Below, piece after piece: positions 1 to 8,775 of a stretch of DNA of 56,888 bases. The DNA comes from Novosphingobium naphthalenivorans NBRC 102051. GTDB taxonomy: Bacteria > Pseudomonadota > Alphaproteobacteria > Sphingomonadales > Sphingomonadaceae. The translations under genes and the position numbers were made by a program. Each line of letters opens with the position of its first letter. Within the stretch, counting starts at the first letter, position 1. The notes beneath the pieces were generated by a model, which was given only the letters and a program-made list of their open reading frames with translations, made no database searches and was not told where the DNA came from. The stretch covers positions 1 through 56,888 of the forward strand of contig NZ_BCTX01000032.1 in NCBI RefSeq assembly GCF_001590985.1, written 5' to 3'.

Positions 1-183
1 ATGGCCGGTAGTCCGGCTTTGCAGGAACCTTAACACAAGGCATGCCGCACCGCGGCATTAGACATTGGTCGTAACCCCACCACTATGGTCCAGATGGCCG
101 TACTCTTCCCTAGGGGTCAATGGTAACAAATCCTTGGAATGCCCCAACACAACTAGGCGGCAACCGGATACGGGAAGGAGAGG
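1..183. other. Non-coding leader region upstream of the porin gene
   Basis: No convincing coding sequence is visible in either strand here. The end of the stretch carries the purine-rich ribosome binding site (GGGAAGGAGAGG) that serves the porin start at 184/187. A promoter for the porin-permease operon presumably lies here, but I cannot pick a clear -35/-10 pair. Confidence 0.5.
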
Positions 184-1614
184 ATGATGAAGCACATCAA
201 CAGGCCCCTGGTATGCGCCTTACTGGCTGCCAGCAGCTTGGTCGCACCACAAGCTGCCCTGGCCGCTACCAGCCGCGAAGCACAGCTCGAAGCACGCCTC
301 GAAAAGCTTGAGGCCGAAATGCAGCAGCTGCGCGCGGATCTTGCGAACGCACGTCAGGAACAGGCCGCCAGCGCCGAACAGGCGCAGACCGCCATCGCCG
401 CGGCCAATGCCAATGTCGCCGCCGCCAATGCCAAGAGCGACGAAGCGGCTGCGAAAGTCGCCGCTGTCGAAAGCAAGCCGCAACCGGATGGCTTCAAGTC
501 CGGCAACACCACGATCAAGCTTGGCGGCTATATCAAGATGGTCGCCTCGGCGAGCCGCTTCAGCGACGGCGAAGTGGCCACCAATTCGCTCGGCCGCGAT
601 TTCTACCTGCCGCAGGTAATCCCCACCGGCGGCGGCAAGGCGCAGAAGGTCGAGGATTTCACGGCCAAGCAATCCCGCTTCTGGCTGAACATGGACACCA
701 ATGTGGGCGGCCAGAGCGTAAAGGGCTATGTCGAGGTCGATTTCCAGACCTCGCCTGGCACGCAGGGCTCGCAGCGCACTACCAATGGCTACAACCTCGC
801 GCTGCGCCGCGCCTGGATGCAGGTGGGCCGCGTGACCATCGGTCAGGACTGGTCGACCTTCCAGTACACCGGCGCCCTGCCCGAAAGCACCGACTTCGTC
901 GGCACGACCGAAGGCACCGTCTTCGTCCGCCAGCCGTTGATCCGCTACAGCGCCCCGCTCAGCCGGGACCTGACCCTGCACGCCTCGGTCGAGGAACCGG
1001 AATCGGGAACGGCGACGCTGGGCTCTCCGGCGCTGACCGAAAACGGCGACGACCGCATGCCTGACTTCGCCGCCCGCCTCGCCTATGCCGGCAAGGCCGG
1101 AGAAGGCTCCCTCGCGCTGCTGGCCCGCCAGGTCCGGGTCGATGCCGCAGGCGTGGGCGACAACACGTTCGGCTGGGGCGTCAGCGCCGCCGGCAAGATC
1201 TGGCTCAACCCGTCCAAGACCAGCGACGTGCGGGCCATGGTCACTTATGGTCACAATGCCAGCCGCTACATCGGCCTCAATTTCGCGCCCGACGCGGTCT
1301 ATGATCCCGTCGCAAACAAGCTGGAAAGCGTGAACGTGATCGCCGCACTCGCCGCCGCACGCATCGCCATCGCCCCGCAGTGGCGCATCAACGTGATGGG
1401 CAGCTATCAGCGCGTCGATTACGCCAATGTGCTCACCGCCGCCACCATTGCCTCTTACAACAAGCAGGCCTGGAGCGCAGCGGCCAACATCTTCTACTCG
1501 CCGGTCAAGAACATCGACGTCGGTCTCGAATACCGTCACGGCGAGCGGGAACTGGTCAGTGGCGCCGATGGCGCGCTCGACCGCATCGAATTCGCCGCGA
1601 AGTACAGCTTCTGA
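184..1614 (+). CDS. DcaP-like trimeric outer-membrane porin
   Basis: This 476-residue protein has a classical signal peptide (about residues 1-28, ending in an ALA motif). A heptad-rich coiled coil follows (about 30-95, with LEARLEKLEAEMQQLR), then a beta-barrel domain with alternating aromatic strands that ends in a C-terminal phenylalanine (KYSF), as expected for Bam-dependent outer membrane proteins. The coiled coil plus barrel matches the DcaP family, trimeric channels associated with uptake of dicarboxylates and similar organic acids. The start is supported by AAGGAG just upstream; the second ATG at 187 has better spacing. The next gene, an MHS-type permease 56 nt downstream, fits a porin/permease pair. 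The substrate cannot be read from the sequence. Confidence 0.85.
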   Translation: MMKHINRPLVCALLAASSLVAPQAALAATSREAQLEARLEKLEAEMQQLRADLANARQEQAASAEQAQTAIAAANANVAAANAKSDEAAAKVAAVESKPQPDGFKSGNTTIKLGGYIKMVASASRFSDGEVATNSLGRDFYLPQVIPTGGGKAQKVEDFTAKQSRFWLNMDTNVGGQSVKGYVEVDFQTSPGTQGSQRTTNGYNLALRRAWMQVGRVTIGQDWSTFQYTGALPESTDFVGTTEGTVFVRQPLIRYSAPLSRDLTLHASVEEPESGTATLGSPALTENGDDRMPDFAARLAYAGKAGEGSLALLARQVRVDAAGVGDNTFGWGVSAAGKIWLNPSKTSDVRAMVTYGHNASRYIGLNFAPDAVYDPVANKLESVNVIAALAAARIAIAPQWRINVMGSYQRVDYANVLTAATIASYNKQAWSAAANIFYSPVKNIDVGLEYRHGERELVSGADGALDRIEFAAKYSF

Positions 1615-1670
1615 CGATGAAAAACCCGGTCCTGCAACGACAGCACCGGCTCCACTTGGGAGAGTGAGCA

Positions 1671-3338
1671 ATGGCTACGACTTATAGCGCCTTGCCGAAG
1701 CACCATCAGGCGACGCACGACGAGAAGCTCGTCATCACCGCGTCGTCGCTCGGCACCGTATTCGAATGGTACGACTTCTACCTCTACGGCCTTCTGGCCT
1801 CCTTCATTTCGAAAGTCTTCTTCGCGGGCGTGAACGAGACCACCGGGTTCATCCTTGCGCTCGGCGCCTTCGCGGCGGGCTTCGCCGTGCGGCCTTTCGG
1901 CGCACTGGTGTTCGGCCGGGTCGGCGACCTTGTGGGCCGCAAGTACACCTTCCTCGTCACCATGGGCCTGATGGGCCTTTCGACTTTCGCCGTCGGCCTT
2001 CTGCCCGGCTACGACACGATCGGCATTGCCTCTCCCATCATCCTTGTCAGCCTGCGCATCGTGCAGGGCCTGGCGCTCGGCGGTGAATACGGCGGCGCAG
2101 CAACTTACGTGGCCGAGCACGCGCCCAACAACCGGCGCGGCCTCTATACGAGCTTCATCCAGATCACGGCGACCTTCGGCCTTTTCGCCGCGCTGCTGAT
2201 CGTGCTGGGCGTGCGAACCGGCATGGGTGAAGACACTTTCGCAGGCTGGGGCTGGCGCGTGCCGTTCCTGCTCTCGGCCGTACTGCTGGCGGTTTCGATG
2301 TGGATCCGCCTCCAGCTCAACGAGAGCCCGGTCTACCAAAAGATGAAGGATGAGGGCAAGACCTCGAAGTCGCCGATCAAGGATTCCTTCGGCAAGTGGG
2401 GCAACCTCAAGTTCGTGCTGATCGCCCTGTTCGGTGCCGTCGCCGGCCAGGCGGTGGTCTGGTACACTGGCCAGTTCTACGCGATGTTCTATCTTGAAAA
2501 GATCCTCAAGGTGGACGGCGCGACGACGAATTACCTGATCGCCATCGCACTGGCGCTTGGCACGCCGTTCTTCGTGTTCTTCGGCTGGCTGTCCGACAAA
2601 ATCGGCCGCAAGTTCCTGATCCTGGGCGGCTGCGCCCTGGCTGCCCTGACGTACTTCCCGGCCTTCCACGCCCTGTCCGATGCCGCCAACCCGGCACTCG
2701 CCCATGCGTCGAAGAGCGCGCCGGTGGTGGTGACGGCCAACGATGCCGAATGCTCGTTCCAGTTCGACCCGATCGGCAAGAACAAGTTCGATTCTTCGAG
2801 CTGCGACATCGCCAAGGCTTTCCTCGCCAAGAACGGTATCAACTATACCAATACGCAGGCCCCGGCAGGCACGGTCGCCTCGGTCGCGATCGGCGGCAAG
2901 ACGCTGACCGCACCCAACCCGGCCGAAATCACGGGTGAGGATCGCGCTGCGGCGATCAAGACCTATCAGGACAGCATCAAGGCCGCTCTGACCGAGGCCG
3001 GATATCCCGCGAAGGCAGACCCGGACCAGATGGACTCGGTCAAGGTCGTCGCGGTCCTGTTCTACCTCGTGATCCTGGTAACCATGGTCTACGGTCCGAT
3101 CGCAGCCATGCTGGTGGAACTGTTCCCCAGCAACATCCGCTACACCTCGATGTCGCTGCCCTATCACATCGGCAACGGCTGGTTCGGCGGCTTCCTGCCG
3201 ACCACGGCCTTCGCCATGGTCGCGGCCACCGGCGATATCTACTACGGCCTGTGGTATCCGGTCGTGGTCGCCGTGGGCACGGTCGTGATCGGCCTGCTCT
3301 TCCTCCCCGAGACATTCAGGAGAAATATCGACGACTGA
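1671..3338 (+). CDS. MFS transporter, metabolite:H+ symporter (MHS) family, with large extra loop
   Basis: This is a 555-residue inner-membrane permease. The first helix carries FEWYDF (31-36), and the MFS loop 2-3 signature is GRVGDLVGRK (82-91), with a second copy (GWLSDKIGRK) in the C-terminal half; both are hallmarks of MHS-family organic acid/H+ symporters. Family members are usually about 430-450 residues. Here a hydrophilic insert of about 125 residues (333-457) interrupts the C-terminal half before the last helices and contains Cys361 and Cys378, possibly a disulfide-bonded loop. Long MHS homologues with such an insert are known. The gene follows the porin and precedes a strong terminator. 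With the downstream acyl-CoA synthetase, a short-chain carboxylate is the likely substrate (inference). Confidence 0.85.
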   Translation: MATTYSALPKHHQATHDEKLVITASSLGTVFEWYDFYLYGLLASFISKVFFAGVNETTGFILALGAFAAGFAVRPFGALVFGRVGDLVGRKYTFLVTMGLMGLSTFAVGLLPGYDTIGIASPIILVSLRIVQGLALGGEYGGAATYVAEHAPNNRRGLYTSFIQITATFGLFAALLIVLGVRTGMGEDTFAGWGWRVPFLLSAVLLAVSMWIRLQLNESPVYQKMKDEGKTSKSPIKDSFGKWGNLKFVLIALFGAVAGQAVVWYTGQFYAMFYLEKILKVDGATTNYLIAIALALGTPFFVFFGWLSDKIGRKFLILGGCALAALTYFPAFHALSDAANPALAHASKSAPVVVTANDAECSFQFDPIGKNKFDSSSCDIAKAFLAKNGINYTNTQAPAGTVASVAIGGKTLTAPNPAEITGEDRAAAIKTYQDSIKAALTEAGYPAKADPDQMDSVKVVAVLFYLVILVTMVYGPIAAMLVELFPSNIRYTSMSLPYHIGNGWFGGFLPTTAFAMVAATGDIYYGLWYPVVVAVGTVVIGLLFLPETFRRNIDD

Positions 3339-3347
3339 GTGTCCTTC

Positions 3348-3403
3348 GGCGCCGCGTCCTGAGCGGGGATTTGCCCCCGATCAAGGCGCGGCGCGCCCTT
3401 TTT
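3348..3403 (+). terminator. Rho-independent terminator or attenuator between permease and acetyltransferase
   Basis: An outer GC stem (GGCGCCGCG pairing with CGCGGCGCGCC, one bulge) encloses a perfect GGGG-ATTTG-CCCC hairpin and is followed by TTTTT at 3399-3403. It lies 10 nt after the permease stop. It should end most porin-permease transcripts, so the downstream GNAT and synthetase genes depend on read-through or a promoter of their own. Confidence 0.65.
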
Positions 3404-3424
3404 GGTCCAGCAGACGGAGTCATC

Positions 3425-3934
3425 ATGACCAAGACATCCCAGCTCACCACCCGTACCGGCATCAACCTTTCCGTTCGCCCCGCCACCGAGGGCGACGAAG
3501 CTATGTTGGGCACCTTCTTCGACGCCGTCAGCGACGATGACCGGCGCTTTCGCTTTCTCGCGGCCAGCGAGCATGTCAGCCACGAACAGCTTGAGCCGCT
3601 GCTGACGGCCGATCACTTCCAGTCGGAAAGCTTCCTCGCCTTCGATACGGCAAGCGGCGAACTGGTGGCTTCGGCTCTGCTCGCCTGTGATGCCGGTCTC
3701 GACACTGGCGAAATCGCCGTATCCATCCGCAGCGATTACAAGGGCAAGGGCGTGGGCTGGGCTCTGCTCGATTTCCTCGCCGGTGAAGCCAAGGAGCGCG
3801 GTGTGCGCCGGGTGATCTCGATCGAAAGCCGCGACAATCACGCTGCCATCGAACTGGAGCGCGAGAAAGGCTTCACTCCGGAACCGTTCGACGACGAACC
3901 CACCCTCGTCGTGCTCTCGAAGACCCTACGCTAA
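3425..3934 (+). CDS. GNAT-family N-acetyltransferase
   Basis: This 169-residue protein has a single GNAT fold. The acetyl-CoA pyrophosphate loop is visible at about 105-114 (YKGKGVGWAL), preceded by the usual beta-4 strand (GEIAVSIRSDY). The start at 3425 is chosen because a GGAG lies at the right distance; the longer frame upstream runs back through the terminator and is implausible. The gene ends 25 nt before an acyl-CoA synthetase. In several bacteria a GNAT enzyme (AcuA/Pat type) next to an acyl-CoA synthetase acetylates and inactivates the catalytic lysine of that synthetase, and this arrangement suggests the same. A small-molecule substrate is also possible. Confidence 0.8.
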   Translation: MTKTSQLTTRTGINLSVRPATEGDEAMLGTFFDAVSDDDRRFRFLAASEHVSHEQLEPLLTADHFQSESFLAFDTASGELVASALLACDAGLDTGEIAVSIRSDYKGKGVGWALLDFLAGEAKERGVRRVISIESRDNHAAIELEREKGFTPEPFDDEPTLVVLSKTLR

Positions 3935-3959
3935 GACAAGACGCATTACGGAGACCGGC

Positions 3960-5831
3960 ATGAGTAACGCCTACAAAACCGCCTGGCAGGCCAGCATCGA
4001 TGACCCGCAAGGGTTCTGGCTCGAAGCGTCCAAGGCCGTGGACTGGGCGCAGCCGCCGGGATCGGGCTGGAGCGATGCGGACGGGTGGTTCCCCGGCGGG
4101 CAGCTCAACACCTGCCATAACGCCGTGGACCGCCACGTCGCCGCCGGACGCGGCGATGCGACGGCGCTGATCTATGACAGCCCTGTCACGGGCACAATCC
4201 AGACTTACACCTATGCCGAACTTCTGGACGAAGTCGGCCGCGTCGCTGCCATGCTGTCCTCGCTCGGCGTGGCCAAGGGCGACCGCGTCGTCATCTACAT
4301 GCCGATGATCCCGCCGACGGTCTTCGCGATGCTGGCCTGCGCCCGGCTCGGTGCGATCCATTCGGTCGTATTCGGCGGCTTTGCTCCGCTCGAACTCGCC
4401 AAACGCATCGATGATGCCGCGCCCAAGGTTCTGATGACCGCGTCCTGCGGTATCGAAGGCAAGCGGACCATTGCCTACAAGCCGATGGTCGACGAGGCGC
4501 TGAAACTGGCGAAGCACGCCGTCGATCACGTCGTTCTGTTCCAGCGTGAACAAGTGACGGCAGAGCTTTCCGCACCGCGCGATCTCGACTGGATGGAATT
4601 GCGCGCGCAGACGGCGCAGGCCCCGCTCCCGGCCTGCGTGCCGGTGGCGGCCAACGATCCGCTCTACATCCTCTACACCTCGGGCACCACGGGCACGCCC
4701 AAGGGCGTCGTGCGCGACAATGGCGGCCATGCCACCGCCCTGACCTGGTCGATGGCCAACATCTACGGCATCGGCGCCGGTGACGTGTTCTGGGCCGCGT
4801 CCGACGTGGGCTGGGTCGTGGGGCACAGCTACATCGTCTATGCCCCGCTGCTGGTGGGCGCGACCACGGTGCTGTTCGAAGGCAAGCCGGTCGGCACGCC
4901 CGATCCGGGCACGTTCTGGCGCACTATCGACCGCCACGGTGTGAAAGCCTTCTTCACCGCCCCCACCGCGATCCGCGCGGTGCGCAAGGAAGACCCGGAA
5001 GCCACGTTCCTGACGGAAATCGGCACCGGGCCGTGCCAGACGATTTTCCTCGCCGGCGAGCGGGCCGATCCCGATACGATCGCCTGGCTGGAGGAAAAAT
5101 CCGGCCTGCCGGTGATCGACCACTGGTGGCAGACCGAACTCGGCTGGCCCGCCATTGCCACGTGCGTCGCGCTGGGGGATCTTCGCCGCAAGCGCGGCAG
5201 CGCGGGCTTCCCCGTTCCGGGCTATGCCTTCACGATCCTGGGAGATGACGGCAAGCCCGTGCCCGACGGCGAGAGCGGCTCGGTCGCCATCAAGGCGCCG
5301 CTGCCGCCGGGCGCCTTCCGCACATTGTGGAACAACCCGCAAGGCTATGCGAAGAACTTCGAGGGCTTTCCCGGCTACTACGAGACCGGCGATGCCGGGC
5401 ACTTCGACGCCGAAGGCTTCCTCAACATCATGGGCCGCACCGACGACATCATCAATGTCGCCGGGCACCGTCTCTCGACCGGCCAGATGGAACAGATCGT
5501 CGCGCAGGAAGACGGCGTGGCGGAATGCGCGGTGATCGGCGCGGACGATGCGATCAAGGGCATGATCCCGGTCGCTTTCGTGGTGGCGCGTGCGGGCGCG
5601 GAAGGGGATGACACGCTGGTCAAGCGGGTGGTCAACGCCGTGCGCGAGGAGCTCGGCCCCGTCGCCGCGCTCAAGACGGTCTATGCCGTCCCCCAGCTGC
5701 CCAAGACGCGTTCCGGCAAGATCCTTCGCAACCTGCTGCGCAAGATCGTCAATGGCGAGCACTACGACACGCCGGCAACGATCGAGGATCCTTCGGTTCC
5801 GGCGGCCCTGCACAGCATTGTGCACGGCTGA
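3960..5831 (+). CDS. prpE: Propionate--CoA ligase / acetyl-CoA synthetase-like enzyme
   Basis: This is a 623-residue ATP-dependent acyl-CoA synthetase of the ANL superfamily. The phosphate-binding loop YTSGTTGTPKG is near residues 238-250, the hinge/A8 motif (YETGDAGHF ... GRTDDIINVAGHR) is near 475-500, and the A10 lysine is Lys587 in TRSGKILR. Length and motif spelling fit the PrpE branch, which also accepts acetate and acrylate, better than canonical Acs. The enzyme makes propionyl-CoA or acetyl-CoA with AMP release. It is the last gene of the porin-permease-GNAT-synthetase cluster and would activate the imported acid. Lys587 is the expected target if the adjacent GNAT is a lysine acetyltransferase. 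Confidence 0.88.
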   Translation: MSNAYKTAWQASIDDPQGFWLEASKAVDWAQPPGSGWSDADGWFPGGQLNTCHNAVDRHVAAGRGDATALIYDSPVTGTIQTYTYAELLDEVGRVAAMLSSLGVAKGDRVVIYMPMIPPTVFAMLACARLGAIHSVVFGGFAPLELAKRIDDAAPKVLMTASCGIEGKRTIAYKPMVDEALKLAKHAVDHVVLFQREQVTAELSAPRDLDWMELRAQTAQAPLPACVPVAANDPLYILYTSGTTGTPKGVVRDNGGHATALTWSMANIYGIGAGDVFWAASDVGWVVGHSYIVYAPLLVGATTVLFEGKPVGTPDPGTFWRTIDRHGVKAFFTAPTAIRAVRKEDPEATFLTEIGTGPCQTIFLAGERADPDTIAWLEEKSGLPVIDHWWQTELGWPAIATCVALGDLRRKRGSAGFPVPGYAFTILGDDGKPVPDGESGSVAIKAPLPPGAFRTLWNNPQGYAKNFEGFPGYYETGDAGHFDAEGFLNIMGRTDDIINVAGHRLSTGQMEQIVAQEDGVAECAVIGADDAIKGMIPVAFVVARAGAEGDDTLVKRVVNAVREELGPVAALKTVYAVPQLPKTRSGKILRNLLRKIVNGEHYDTPATIEDPSVPAALHSIVHG

Positions 5832-5855
5832 AAAGTTAGGGTTGGGCAAAATGCC

Positions 5856-5949
5856 TCGTCATTGCGAGGAGGCGAAGCCAACGAAGCAATCTAGGGCCGG
5901 CGCAAACCGCCCCTGGATTGCCGCCGGCCTTTAGCCCTTGCAATGACGA
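5856..5949. repeat. Nested palindromic intergenic repeat (GTCATTGCGAGG type)
   Basis: The outer arms TCGTCATTGC (5856-5865) and GCAATGACGA (5940-5949) are perfect inverted repeats. Inside are a second pair, GCAATCTAGGG and CCCTGGATTGC, and a GGCCGGCG/CGCCGGCC pair. This matches the widespread family of short interspersed palindromes beginning GTCATTGCGAGG found between genes in many proteobacterial genomes. It sits exactly between two convergent genes, so its RNA form could fold on either strand and act as a bidirectional terminator. Confidence 0.75.
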
Positions 5950-5965
5950 ACTGCCCGTTTCCGCC

Positions 5966-7618
5966 CTACCCCAGCTCCAGCGCCCCGGTCAGATCGCCGG
6001 GTGCAACGCCACCTGCGGCGATCATCGCTTCCTCGCGCATGGCGAGGCCGGGCAGCTTCTCCAGCCCGAAGCGGCGCGTGATGAAGCGGGCGATCGAGCC
6101 CGTATCGTAGATCGTGTGATCGACGCTGCCCTTGCGCGCGTGCGTCGAGACGACCATCGCGGGAATGCGCGTGCCCGGCCCCCAGCGATCGCCCTTGGGC
6201 GGTGCGACATGGTCCCACCAGCCGCCGTTCTCATCGAACGTGATGACCACCAGCATACGCTCCCATTGCGGGCTCTCGCGCAGGGCATCGACCACGGCGG
6301 AGATGTGCCGGTCGCCCGCATCGACGTCCGAATAGCCCGCGTGCATGTTGAGATTGCCCTGCGGCTTGTAGAACGTGACCGGCGGCAGCTTGCCCGCCTC
6401 GGCATCGGCAAGGAAGTGGTTGGTGCGCGCCGTGCTGCCCTCGCCCGCATCGCGCAAGTGCGCGGCGCGGGCGGCCGTGCCCGGGGCGAAACGGCTGTAA
6501 TAGTTGAACGGCTGATGGTGCGGCTGGAAATTCGGGCGCGAGGGGGTTGAGCCATCGTTGGCATGACCTTCCAGCGCGGCCTCCCAGCCACCGGCGTACC
6601 AAACCCAGTCGACCCCCTTGGCGGAGAGCGCATCGCCGATCGTCTTGTGCTGCTGCGGCACCAGCGTGTGCCCGCTCGACCAGTTGGCATAGCCCGGCCG
6701 TTCCGGATCGAGCTGATAGGTCGGTGCATAGGGCGGAAGCATCGTGTTGACGGCCCAGAAATCGGGCGTGAGCGTGCTGGCCACGAAGCGGGCCGGGCCA
6801 TCCATCGCACTGGCCGGTGTCTTGGGATCGAGCTTCAGCCGGATGCCTTTGGGATCGCTCCCTTCGACCTGGGCTATGCGATTGGCGGCCGGTCCCTTGT
6901 CCGCATCGGGGTAGACCGGCGGCTGCGCCGCGATCAGGTACTGGTGGTTGAGGAACGATCCCCCGAACGCCCCCATGAAGAAATTATCGCACAAGGTGAA
7001 CTCGCGCGCGAGCTGCCACAGGCGCAATTGCGCCCGGTTGTCGCCATAGTGCCCCATGACCAGCGCCCCGCTGTCACCCCAGGCGACGAACCCGTCGTTG
7101 CGCCCGCCATTGATCTGCAGCTGGTTCTGATAGAACGCATGGATCAGGTCGCGCGTCACCAGCCCGTGCGGCAGCGGATCGCCTTCGGGAGTCTTCAGCG
7201 CAAAGGGCGCGTTGGGCAGCAGGGGCAGATCGTCAGCGCCGATCCGGTATTCGGCATGTTCGACCACCTGTTTGATGGGAACCAGGCCTTCCCAGATCTT
7301 CGGCAGCTTGTCCAGCGGCGTGCCGTCGCGGTCACGCTGGATGCAGTGTTCGGGTGGCACTTTGGAGAGCGGCTGTTCCAGCCCGGGGAAATCGGCGAAG
7401 AGGTTGTTGAAGCTGCGGTTTTCCGCATAGATCACCACTACCGTGTCGATCGCCTCACGCAGCCGGGCGTCGCTGACCGGCTTCGCATGACCGGACTTGG
7501 GCGCGCGCGCTTCAGCCTCCCCGGCAGCGGCACTTGTAACGGCAGCAGCGCCCAGAGCGGCGGCCAGACCGCCCAGAAATTCGCGGCGATCGGGATGGAG
7601 GGAATCTGAATCGGACAT
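5966..7618 (-). CDS. Secreted phosphoesterase, AcpA/phospholipase C-type acid phosphatase
   Basis: This 550-residue protein starts at 7618, where AAGGAG precedes the ATG. It opens with a twin-arginine signal (RREFLGG followed by an Ala-rich hydrophobic stretch). The metal-binding region of the phosphoesterase family is visible: IYAENRSFNNLF near the N-terminus, NHQYLIAA in the middle and VITFDENGGWWDHV toward the C-terminus. These correspond to the acid phosphatase AcpA / phospholipase C family, which cleaves phosphate esters in the periplasm or outside the cell. The nearby PhoD-type phosphatase fits a phosphate-scavenging role. Whether phospholipids or soluble phosphomonoesters are the natural substrate is not clear. 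Confidence 0.85.
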   Translation of the reverse strand: MSDSDSLHPDRREFLGGLAAALGAAAVTSAAAGEAEARAPKSGHAKPVSDARLREAIDTVVVIYAENRSFNNLFADFPGLEQPLSKVPPEHCIQRDRDGTPLDKLPKIWEGLVPIKQVVEHAEYRIGADDLPLLPNAPFALKTPEGDPLPHGLVTRDLIHAFYQNQLQINGGRNDGFVAWGDSGALVMGHYGDNRAQLRLWQLAREFTLCDNFFMGAFGGSFLNHQYLIAAQPPVYPDADKGPAANRIAQVEGSDPKGIRLKLDPKTPASAMDGPARFVASTLTPDFWAVNTMLPPYAPTYQLDPERPGYANWSSGHTLVPQQHKTIGDALSAKGVDWVWYAGGWEAALEGHANDGSTPSRPNFQPHHQPFNYYSRFAPGTAARAAHLRDAGEGSTARTNHFLADAEAGKLPPVTFYKPQGNLNMHAGYSDVDAGDRHISAVVDALRESPQWERMLVVITFDENGGWWDHVAPPKGDRWGPGTRIPAMVVSTHARKGSVDHTIYDTGSIARFITRRFGLEKLPGLAMREEAMIAAGGVAPGDLTGALELG

Positions 7619-7729
7619 CGGGGACTCCTTCTGGGGGGAGAGGCTGTGCGCGCTGTTTGTGACGCCCGCATGACCTGCGTCAACCACATTCCCGTGACTG
7701 CAGAAACGCTTGGCCTGCCCCTGGCGGGA

Positions 7730-8599
7730 TCAGGCGGCCTCTTGCGCCAGCGCCAGCGCGCCCAGCAGACCGGATCGTTCACCCAACCCCGGCCGCACGA
7801 TCACCTCGGCAGGCAAGCCCCGGAAATAGCCACCGCCCAGCTTCTCCGCATCGATCCGAACCCGCTCCATAAGCCCCGGCGTCTTCATCACGCCACCGCC
7901 GAAAATGATGCGTCCGGGCTCCAGCATGGCCTGCACCGTCACGGCTGCCTGCGCGAGATACCAGGCGATGACCTCCAGTCCCGGATGATCGGCAGGCAAT
8001 TCCGAAAGCGACCGGCCATAGCGCGCGATGACCGCCGGTCCCGACGCCATGCCTTCCAGGCAATCGCCATGGAACGGGCAGACGCCGGCAAAGCCGCTGT
8101 CCTCCGGATGCCGGGGCGTGCGGATATGCCCCATTTCCGGATGCGAGAGACCGCGCAGGGTCTGCCCTTCAATCACCGCGCCGCCCCCGATACCGGTTCC
8201 CACGGTGAGATAGACGACACAGCGCTGCCCCTGCCCTGCCCCCCAACGGCTTTCGGCCAACGCCGCCGCGTTCACGTCGGTATCGACGCCCACCCGGCAT
8301 GAAAACGCCTGCGCCAAGGGACCGGCAAGGTCCGTACCGCTCCACCCCGGCTTGGGCGTTTTCAGAATATGCCCCCAAGACGGCGAGGCGGGGTCCAATT
8401 CGACGGGACCGAAGCTGGCGAGACCGATCGCATCAAACGGGCCGCGCTCAGCGAACCACGCCAGCATGGCCGCGATCGTCTCTTCCGGGCTCGTCGTGAC
8501 AATTCGCGCCGTTTTTCCCACTGCATCGGGACCATGGGCAATGCCGAGCACGAACTTGGTGCCACCCGCTTCGATCAATCCATAGGTTTGCCGTGTCAT
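7730..8599 (-). CDS. ROK-family sugar kinase, probable fructokinase
   Basis: This 289-residue protein shows the ROK layout. The N-terminal phosphate loop is IEAGGTKF, the catalytic Asp lies in GVDTDVNAAALAE (about 103-115), the loop VGTGIGGG follows, and the ROK zinc site is HPEMGH...CPFHGDCLEG. Bacterial ROK fructokinases typically read 'EAGGTKF' in place of 'DIGGTK', which is why fructokinase is preferred over glucokinase. It is divergent from the TonB-dependent receptor and lies in a sugar/phosphate acquisition neighbourhood. Fructose or mannose specificity is inferred only. Confidence 0.82.
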   Translation of the reverse strand: MTRQTYGLIEAGGTKFVLGIAHGPDAVGKTARIVTTSPEETIAAMLAWFAERGPFDAIGLASFGPVELDPASPSWGHILKTPKPGWSGTDLAGPLAQAFSCRVGVDTDVNAAALAESRWGAGQGQRCVVYLTVGTGIGGGAVIEGQTLRGLSHPEMGHIRTPRHPEDSGFAGVCPFHGDCLEGMASGPAVIARYGRSLSELPADHPGLEVIAWYLAQAAVTVQAMLEPGRIIFGGGVMKTPGLMERVRIDAEKLGGGYFRGLPAEVIVRPGLGERSGLLGALALAQEAA

Positions 8600-8671
8600 C
8601 GTCGCCCAAAACCTTTCCCGTCAGCACCATAGCGCTGCCTCCGTGCCGCCTCCAGCACGACAAGGAACCTG

Positions 8672-8687
8672 CCCCGCAGTTGCGGGG
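8672..8687. promoter_or_regulatory. GC-rich inverted repeat in the divergent kinase/receptor promoter region
   Basis: CCCCGCA and TGCGGGG form a perfect inverted repeat with a 2-nt centre. It lies within the 176-nt divergent region (8600-8775) between the fructokinase and the TonB-dependent receptor. No U-run follows, so it may be an operator or a leader hairpin rather than a terminator. The rest of the region carries the receptor ribosome binding site (CAGGGGAAT before 8776) and no gene. Confidence 0.4.
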
Positions 8688-8775
8688 AATAGGCACCTTT
8701 GTGCAATGCGACATTGAAACGTCACGCTTTCCCCTTAACGGGGCCCTCATCACAACATTTCGATTTCAGGGGAAT

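Noticed and set aside
220..1671. Long minus-strand ORF opposite the porin
   Set aside because: It is a shadow of the GC-rich coding frame; no signal, no ribosome binding site and no recognisable motif.
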